Positions 58,640 to 64,000 of a stretch of DNA of 64,000 bases are shown one piece after another (the first letter of the stretch is position 1; each line of letters starts with the position of its first letter). A program made the position numbers and the translations under genes. The stretch comes from Leptospira sp. WS58.C1 (GTDB lineage Bacteria; Spirochaetota; Leptospiria; Leptospirales; Leptospiraceae). Location of the stretch: contig NZ_CP162137.1 of NCBI RefSeq assembly GCF_040833995.1, forward strand, positions 620,001 to 684,000, in the 5' to 3' direction. Under the pieces are notes generated by a model, which worked only from the letters and a program-made list of their open reading frames with translations, was not told the DNA's origin and searched no databases.

Positions 58640-59794
58640 ATGAAAGAAGTATTTTTCATTTTTTTAAAATTGGGCTTAGTATCCTTCGGTGGACCTACCG
58701 CCCACTTAGCTTATTTCTATCAAGAATTCGTAATACGAAAAAAATGGGTTTCGGAAGAGGTTTATAAGGAATTATTAGCGGTTTGCCAATTCCTTCCCGG
58801 CCCCGCAAGCAGCCAATTGGGGATCTGTATCGGTACTCTTCGTTCCGGTTGGAAAGCGGGATGCGCGGCTTGGGTCGGATTTACCTTACCTTCTGTCTTA
58901 TTGATGGTCGGTTTTGGAATTTTATTAAAATCGAATATAGTTCCTGATCTGAAATGGGTCCATGGTCTGAAATTGGTCGCCACTGCGGTTGTAGCTCATG
59001 CGATCTTGACCATGTGGAAAAATTCCAAAAGTCATCCTTACAAGATCTATTTGGTCGTCGGTTCCGCGATACTGACATTGGTATTTTCAAATGCATTTAT
59101 CCAACTGATCGTAATTTTGATCGGTGGATTGATCGGATTTTTTCTATTTAAAGAAGAATCGGATCTTCCTCAGATTTCTGTCTCCTTCTCCATTCCGAAA
59201 CGGGTCGCATTTTGGTCCCTGGGAATTTTCTTTCTTCTTCTTTTCTTATTACCATTATTAAGGTCATTCTTCGGTTCGTTTCCTTTTACGATCTCTGATT
59301 CATTTTATAGATCGGGCGCCCTAGTTTTCGGCGGAGGACATGTGGTCCTTCCTTTATTGGAAAACGAAGTAGTAAGACAAGGTTGGATCGGAAAAGAAGA
59401 ATTCCTAGCAGGATATGGGGCCGCTCAAGCGATGCCTGGTCCTTTGTTTACGTTCGCTTCTTATTTAGGTTTTATGATCTTTGGGTTAAGCGGGGCGATC
59501 CTCTCTACCGTTTTCGTATTTCTTCCTTCTTTTCTTTTGGTCTTTGGATTTTTTCCCCTTTGGGAGAAGATACGAAATTATTCCAAAATGAGAACAGTCA
59601 TAGACGCCATCCAGTTTTCCGCTCTCGGAATTTTATTGTCCGCATTTTGCACTCCTGTCTTCACTTCTTCCGTATATTCCGCTTATGATCTTTTCGTATT
59701 CGTTGTTTTATTTGCCATGATGGTTTTTCTAAAAGTCCCGAACTGGTTGATATTGATCTTAGGAATAAGCGCCCCGTTTTTAAATCCGTTCTGA
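58640..59794 (+). CDS. Chromate transporter ChrA-type, two-domain
   Basis: The 384-residue CHR protein has two homologous halves: LKLGLVSFGGPTAHLAYFYQ and FLPGPASSQLGICIGTLRSG in the first, FGGGHVVLPLLENEVV and GAAQAMPGPLFTFASYLGFM in the second. It is the long CHR form and would export chromate in exchange for protons or sulphate. Ten or so hydrophobic segments. The start is 22 bases after the HhH gene. Confidence 0.9.
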   Translation: MKEVFFIFLKLGLVSFGGPTAHLAYFYQEFVIRKKWVSEEVYKELLAVCQFLPGPASSQLGICIGTLRSGWKAGCAAWVGFTLPSVLLMVGFGILLKSNIVPDLKWVHGLKLVATAVVAHAILTMWKNSKSHPYKIYLVVGSAILTLVFSNAFIQLIVILIGGLIGFFLFKEESDLPQISVSFSIPKRVAFWSLGIFFLLLFLLPLLRSFFGSFPFTISDSFYRSGALVFGGGHVVLPLLENEVVRQGWIGKEEFLAGYGAAQAMPGPLFTFASYLGFMIFGLSGAILSTVFVFLPSFLLVFGFFPLWEKIRNYSKMRTVIDAIQFSALGILLSAFCTPVFTSSVYSAYDLFVFVVLFAMMVFLKVPNWLILILGISAPFLNPF

Positions 59795-59858
59795 TGGAAA
59801 ACGATAATAGTCCTTAAAATTCTTTACACTAAGTTATTCTTCCGATAGACTGTGTTAG

Positions 59859-60191
59859 ATGCAATTATTAGAACAACCAACTCAAGAGATCGAAAAAAGG
59901 GTCTACGCAGAGATCCATAGGGTAGAAGATCCCGAGATCGGTATCTCCGTCGCGGAGTTGGGTCTGATCTATAAGATCCAGGTAGAAGGTGATAAGGCAA
60001 AGATCGAAATGACTTATACTTCTATGGCTTGTCCTGCCGGCCCTCAAATGAAACAAGAGATCCAAGACAACGCGCTGAGAGTAGAAGGTATCAATTCTGT
60101 AGAAGTGGAAGTGGTTTGGACTCCAAAATGGGATCCGAGAGCAATGGCTTCGGAAGAAGCTAAAATGGATCTTGGGATCTTCGATTATTAA
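59859..60191 (+). CDS. SufT-like MIP18/DUF59 protein
   Basis: 110 residues: [32 protein letters not shown] and [11 protein letters not shown] match the DUF59/SufT family that helps iron-sulphur maturation. The Cys in ACPAG fits the family's conserved position. The suf genes 3.1 kb upstream are in the same direction, but four unrelated genes separate them. Confidence 0.85.
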   Translation: MQLLEQPTQEIEKRVYAEIHRVEDPEIGISVAELGLIYKIQVEGDKAKIEMTYTSMACPAGPQMKQEIQDNALRVEGINSVEVEVVWTPKWDPRAMASEEAKMDLGIFDY

Positions 60192-60224
60192 GAATCTATC
60201 TTAAAGTCCTATACAAAACAATTT

Positions 60225-60329
60225 CTTTTAGTGAGGTCTTTGCCTTCCCCTTCGCTTACACGTCCTGCGTAAACCTCCGGGCCGCTTCGCCATCCTGGCT
60301 TCGCTCTCAGGCAAAGACCTCACTAAAAG
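60225..60329. repeat. 105-bp element with perfect 21-bp terminal inverted repeats
   Basis: Bases 60225-60245 and 60309-60329 are exact inverted repeats (arms starting CTTTTAGTGAGGTC and ending GACCTCACTAAAAG). The 63-base GC-rich middle contains CTTCGC and GCTTCGC words like the other GC-rich repeats in the window. It is placed between two convergent genes, so the RNA hairpin could end both transcripts. No ORF lies in it. Confidence 0.7.
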
Positions 60330-60370
60330 GAAATTTTAGAATATTTTGAGATAGGTTTTTAAGATAGGAT

Positions 60371-61042
60371 CTATAGGTTTTTATGCAAGATCCTTCCATT
60401 TTCCATATAAAGAGCGGAAGTCCCGAAATACTCCAGATCTATTGGGTCGTGAGAGATAAGAAGAATGGGCATACTGATCTTCTTTCTTAAACTTTTTAAT
60501 TCTTCTCTCATCTTTTGTCTTAGATCCGAGTGAAGCGCTGCAAACGGTTCATCCAAAAGTAAAATTTTAGGATCTCGAACAAGCGCCCTTGCAATCGAAA
60601 CTCTTTGTTTTTGTCCGCCCGAGAGATGTTTCGGATAACTTTCAGAAGTCTCTTCTATCCCGAATAAATTCATAAGATAAGAAACCGTTTTTTTATCTTT
60701 TTCATTCAAAGTTCGAAAGAATTTATTCAATCCGAATTCTATGTTTTTTCGCACTGTGAGATGAGGGAATAGTCCGTAACTTTGGGGAACGTAACCTATA
60801 TTTCTTTTTTGAGGCGGGATATACTTTTTGGAAGAAGAATCAAAATAAACACTATTTGCAAACGAGATCTTTCCCGAATCCGGTTTTAAAAGTCCGGCTA
60901 ATGCCCGTAAGGTGAGACTTTTTCCCGCTCCGGAAGGACCGTATATTACCTGGAATTCTCCCGAAAATTCGAATTGTACATCCAACTCGAATTTTCGCTT
61001 TCCATCGGAAAGTTTTTTTCGGATATCTACGATAAGTGACAT
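60371..61042 (-). CDS. modC: Molybdate ABC transporter ATPase
   Basis: Walker A GPSGAGKS, signature LSGGQKQR and Walker B ILLLDEP are visible. ModC usually has about 350 residues with a C-terminal MOP domain; here 223 residues end just after the ATPase domain. It starts in the stop codon of modA (TAATG). Last gene of a minus-strand operon. Confidence 0.85.
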   Translation of the reverse strand: MSLIVDIRKKLSDGKRKFELDVQFEFSGEFQVIYGPSGAGKSLTLRALAGLLKPDSGKISFANSVYFDSSSKKYIPPQKRNIGYVPQSYGLFPHLTVRKNIEFGLNKFFRTLNEKDKKTVSYLMNLFGIEETSESYPKHLSGGQKQRVSIARALVRDPKILLLDEPFAALHSDLRQKMREELKSLRKKISMPILLISHDPIDLEYFGTSALYMENGRILHKNL

Positions 61043-61806
61043 TAAGGAAGTATAAACTTATATTTTAGAAAAGTTTCTTTCGATTCGGGAGATTTTTTTA
61101 AGAACTCCAGAAAGGTTTTTGCCTCTTCCGGATTTTTGGTCCCGGTTACTACGATCCCCGGATATACGATCGGTTTGTGCCCGCTTAATGTCAGCGCGAC
61201 CCTGACCTTAGATTCCGCAATTGCTGCATCCGTGAGGTAAACGAAACCGGCTTCGACTTCTTCTCTTCCGACATAATCCAATACCTGTCTTACATTTTCC
61301 GCTGGTATGAATTTTTCCTTTAAGGAAATATTCATATTGTTCTTAGTTAGGACTTCCTCTGTATATTTTCCCGCCGGAACAGAGCTTGGGTTTCCGATGG
61401 CGATTTTTTTGATCTCCGGTAGTTGTAGATCTTCCAACTTTTTGATCTTGAACCCGCCGTCTTTTGGTTGGATCAGGACTAACGTATTTTTTAGTAAAAT
61501 CGTTTTGGTAGAAGATTCTAAAACTTCCGTATTGATCCCTCTATCTACGAAGTCTCGGTCCGCTGAAATGAATACATCCACAGGAGCTCCTTTTTCTATC
61601 TGTTGGTATAAACTTCCGGAAGATCCGAAATTAAATACCGCTTTGACTCCCGTTTTTTGTTTGAATGCGGGTCCGAGTTCTTTGAGCACATCGGTTAAAC
61701 TGGATGCAGCCGAAACAGTGATCTCTTTTTCCTTTTCTTGAGGATAAGAAGTGGATTGGATAAATAAAAGTAGAGCAGGGAGTAATTTATGTAATTTTTT
61801 AAACAT
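61042..61806 (-). CDS. modA: Molybdate-binding protein ModA
   Basis: Signal peptide (FKKLHKLLPALLLFIQSTSY) then the ModA ligands SAASSLTDVLKEL, NFGSSGSLYQQI, VDVFISAD, IGNPSSVPAGKY and ENVRQVLDYV, with AGFVYLTDA and the Tyr in IVYPG. The oxyanion sits between two lobes in the periplasm. The start 61806 is chosen because it opens the signal peptide; the ORF is open to 61878 but would then overlap modB. Confidence 0.92.
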   Translation of the reverse strand: MFKKLHKLLPALLLFIQSTSYPQEKEKEITVSAASSLTDVLKELGPAFKQKTGVKAVFNFGSSGSLYQQIEKGAPVDVFISADRDFVDRGINTEVLESSTKTILLKNTLVLIQPKDGGFKIKKLEDLQLPEIKKIAIGNPSSVPAGKYTEEVLTKNNMNISLKEKFIPAENVRQVLDYVGREEVEAGFVYLTDAAIAESKVRVALTLSGHKPIVYPGIVVTGTKNPEEAKTFLEFLKKSPESKETFLKYKFILP

Positions 61807-61823
61807 TTCGTTTAATAAATTCC

Positions 61824-62504
61824 TTACCAATGGGATTTTTTCAGTAAGATCCCGGAAACTGTCAATACCAATACACAAGTGATCGATGCTACGAATACTA
61901 AGATCAAAGAGAATTCGTCTTTTCCGGATTGAACGGAATCATAAATCGCAAGTGCTATTGTTTGTGTTCTTTCCGGAATATTTCCTGCGATCATGAGTGT
62001 TGCCCCGAATTCTCCCATTCCTCTTGCATAGGCCATCATGGAGCCTGCCAAAATCCCTCTCCAGGAAAGCGGAAGAATTACCATTAAGAAAGTTTCCCAT
62101 TTGGATTTTCCTAAAGTGAGTGCGATCTCTTCATATTCGGGATCCAGATCTTCGAAAGAAGCTTTTACGGATCTATAAACTAAAGGAAAGGATACGATTG
62201 TGGATGCCAGAACTGCTCCATGTAAATTAAATAATATAGAATATTGGAATTGTTCCAGAAGAAAATGACCTATTATCCCTTTTTTACCGAATAAGATCAA
62301 TAGGTAATATCCAAGCACCGTAGGCGGCAGCACCATCGGCAGGGTCAAAACTGCATCGGCGAATGTTCTTCCGAAAAATCGGAGCTTGGACATCCAATAG
62401 GCAAAAAATATCCCGAGTAAGGCGGCGAAAAATGTTGAAAAAAGGGTTACCTTAAGTGTCAGAAGCAGAGGATATCTGATGGAGTCCCAATTAAAAGTAT
62501 CCAT
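61824..62504 (-). CDS. modB: Molybdate ABC transporter permease ModB
   Basis: The 226-residue permease has five hydrophobic segments, LTLPMVLPPTVLGYYLLILF and the EAA loop EYEEIALTLGKSKWETFLMV for docking on ModC. It lies 17 bases before modA and 9 after the membrane protein. Order B-A-C is not the usual A-B-C. Confidence 0.92.
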   Translation of the reverse strand: MDTFNWDSIRYPLLLTLKVTLFSTFFAALLGIFFAYWMSKLRFFGRTFADAVLTLPMVLPPTVLGYYLLILFGKKGIIGHFLLEQFQYSILFNLHGAVLASTIVSFPLVYRSVKASFEDLDPEYEEIALTLGKSKWETFLMVILPLSWRGILAGSMMAYARGMGEFGATLMIAGNIPERTQTIALAIYDSVQSGKDEFSLILVFVASITCVLVLTVSGILLKKSHW

Positions 62505-62513
62505 CAGGCTGAT

Positions 62514-63086
62514 TTAAAGTTTAGAATTCCATAATGTTAGGGAAGAGCCGGTAGTTAATGCCCAAAAAAAACAGAATGCATAGAAGTTGAAATTATAATA
62601 ATAATCCTGATCTCTTATAAAACTTACGAAAAATACGTCCGGTAATAAGATCCCAAGCAGCAGTAATATCCCGGAAAATCCTTGGAGGATCACGATTGTT
62701 TTACCTACCCATTCACTTCTCCAAAAGCCGCCGAAAAAGAATGTCAAGAAGCATGGGATGATAAAAAATATATTGGAAGCGGTTCGCACATTAACTTCTT
62801 CTATACCACTTCTGCTAGGTTCTATTCCGAAAAAACTGCCTAGTTTGGAAAGTAGATCTTGTTGGGACTCTACCCCTAAGTTGATGGAGTAATTGATCCA
62901 GCTTCCTAAACTAAAGAATAATTGCAGTAATGCCAAAACGAATATCAACTTTTCCTTTCCGGTTTTTTCGGAATAGAATTCTATAAATCTTCCTAAAAGT
63001 TGGGAAAGAAATCTTTTCCATCCGTTCAACACGACGGGTGTGGCGGGAAAAGCGAGACTTAGATCTCTGAGAAGATTTTTGATCAT
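62514..63086 (-). CDS. Hypothetical membrane protein in the mod operon
   Basis: I recognise no family. The 190 residues hold about four hydrophobic segments: VLALLQLFFSLGSWINYSIN, IFFIIPCFLTFFFGGFW, IVILQGFSGILLLLGILL and YAFCFFWALTTGSSLTLW. It overlaps ridA by four bases and is nine bases from modB, so it is almost certainly co-expressed with molybdate uptake. Its role is unknown. Confidence 0.65.
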   Translation of the reverse strand: MIKNLLRDLSLAFPATPVVLNGWKRFLSQLLGRFIEFYSEKTGKEKLIFVLALLQLFFSLGSWINYSINLGVESQQDLLSKLGSFFGIEPSRSGIEEVNVRTASNIFFIIPCFLTFFFGGFWRSEWVGKTIVILQGFSGILLLLGILLPDVFFVSFIRDQDYYYNFNFYAFCFFWALTTGSSLTLWNSKL

Positions 63087-63541
63087 CCTAAAGAAACCGT
63101 CATTTCGACTTCTACGGGAGCTCCTAACGGAAGAGCGGAATTTCCGACTGCAAAGCGCGCATGACGTCCTGCTTCTCCAAAAATACTTAAGAGCAGATTG
63201 GATGCATGATTTGCAACTAGATGTTGTTCCGTAAAATCGGGACTGGAAGCAACGAATACCCCGATCTTTACGATACTCTTGATCTTATCCGGATCTCCGA
63301 TCACTCCAGCAATGGCAGCTAGTCCGTTTAATGCAGCTTGTTCGGTAGCTGCTTTCACATCTTCTACGGAAAGACCGGCCCCGAGTGTTCCGGTAAGCAT
63401 GAGTTTGCCGTCTTTTAGAGGCAATTGGCCGGAAGTGAATACCAGATTTCCTGTTTGTATGGCAGGTATATAGGCGGCAATCGCCTTAGGTGCAGGTGGG
63501 AATTCCAGCCCTAGGGATTTGATTTTTTCGAGTATGCTCAT
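63083..63541 (-). CDS. RidA/YjgF family protein
   Basis: The 152 residues match the RidA fold: VFTSGQLPLKDGKLMLTGTL and AALNGLAAIAGVIGD, with the C-terminal RHARFAVGNSALPLGAPVEV, where the conserved Arg sits. RidA hydrolyses reactive enamine/imine intermediates. Longer than YjgF (about 128) by a short N-terminal extension. It is the first gene of the minus-strand mod operon. Confidence 0.9.
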   Translation of the reverse strand: MSILEKIKSLGLEFPPAPKAIAAYIPAIQTGNLVFTSGQLPLKDGKLMLTGTLGAGLSVEDVKAATEQAALNGLAAIAGVIGDPDKIKSIVKIGVFVASSPDFTEQHLVANHASNLLLSIFGEAGRHARFAVGNSALPLGAPVEVEMTVSLG

Positions 63542-63653
63542 TCTCTTCTATTCCTGGATGGTTTCTCGTTTTTTCAAGCACGTATTTCGTTCCGGGCCGG
63601 GGGATTTTCCTTTACGTGAGGGAGACTTTATGACAAGCTTCATGTAGGCAAGC

Positions 63654-64000
63654 ATGTCCTCAATACTCGAATTGGAACCTCACCCAGAATATCCGGAAGC
63701 CTATATGGTATGCCGTCGCACGGGGGTCCATTTCTATAAATTGGCAAAGGAAAGGGATTACGAAGATTCCTACTTTCAGGAAGAATACAAGAATCAGTAC
63801 AAAAAGACCTATTACGAGGACGAACCTCAGCTTAGAAATTTAGCAAAGGTGCGTCTAGAAATGATGAGCGCATTCCAAGACCCGAAAGGAAAAACTCTTT
63901 TCGAAATCGGATCTGCTGCCGGTTTCTTTTTATCCGAAGCGGAGAAGAAAGGATATAAGGTTTCAGGCATGGAACTTTCGGAAAGTGAAGCGAAATACTC
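63654..64000 (+). CDS. SAM-dependent methyltransferase, N-terminal part
   Basis: ATG at 63654 begins MSSILELEPHPEYPEAYMVC. After a roughly 75-residue lead that contains SYFQEEYKNQYKKTYYEDEP comes the class I SAM-binding motif TLFEIGSAAGFFLSEAEKKG, then MELSESEA. The window ends in the middle of the gene. Substrate unknown; the lead resembles that of glycan- or antibiotic-type methyltransferases. Confidence 0.8.
   Translation, partial: MSSILELEPHPEYPEAYMVCRRTGVHFYKLAKERDYEDSYFQEEYKNQYKKTYYEDEPQLRNLAKVRLEMMSAFQDPKGKTLFEIGSAAGFFLSEAEKKGYKVSGMELSESEAKY

Overview
The window looks like a chromosomal segment of a spirochaete, most probably Leptospira (low-40s %GC by eye). The reasons are the gene repertoire and style: many lipoproteins with loose lipoboxes, a FlaA-like outer-layer protein, a stand-alone transketolase N-terminal subunit, SUF and Ccm gene sets in partial form, frequent TTG/GTG starts, and short GC-rich palindromic repeats between genes. 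This assignment is inference; no marker gene was searched. There is no phage, insertion sequence, CRISPR array or rRNA operon. About 70 protein genes, four tRNAs, several hairpins and candidate operators cover nearly all of the sequence.

Layout. 1-10 kb: the tail of a sigma-54 activator, a hotdog-fold protein, a neutral ceramidase lipoprotein, a glutathione peroxidase, a dienelactone hydrolase, a ChaN-like protein, and a class A penicillin-binding protein with an unusual zinc-ribbon N-terminus followed by an overlapping secreted protein. 10-11.3 kb: a small accessory patch with two GC-rich repeats around a decayed BrnT/BrnA toxin-antitoxin pair, next to tRNA-Tyr and tRNA-Thr. 11.3-25.4 kb: transketolase N-subunit, SirB1-like protein, polyprenyl diphosphate synthase, membrane and lipoprotein genes, an MBL hydrolase, a three-gene envelope operon (lipase-chaperone-like protein, apolipoprotein N-acyltransferase, RNase H-like exonuclease), a PdxB-like dehydrogenase and a FlaA-like protein. 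25.4-33.5 kb: two short membrane-peptide ORFs, a TetR/old-yellow-enzyme pair with twin operators, an MFS transporter, a royal-jelly-type lipoprotein, and an FGGY kinase with a 28-bp palindrome near a second TetR gene.

33.5-43.5 kb: an acyltransferase/glycerol-3-phosphate dehydrogenase fusion, a HisZ-like protein, purA, tRNA-Lys and tRNA-Glu (the latter overlapped by a convergent gene), HMG-CoA lyase, an orphan ABC ATPase and an M48 protease. 43.5-50.3 kb: a TPR gene pair, ccmABC, a response regulator/PP2C phosphatase translationally coupled to purC-purS-purQ. 50.3-60.2 kb: an EAL protein, the SUF cluster sufC-sufD-Rieske-sufS-sufU, a VapBC-type module with a likely leaderless promoter, an AraC/GyrI regulator, an HhH protein, ChrA and a SufT-like protein. 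60.2-64 kb: a 105-bp inverted-repeat element, the operon ridA-membrane protein-modB-modA-modC, and the start of a methyltransferase.

The features most worth following are the two-enzyme phosphatidate fusion, the lipase-chaperone homologue that sits with lnt but has no lipase nearby, the zinc-ribbon PBP, the leaderless toxin-antitoxin promoter and the palindromic intergenic elements.
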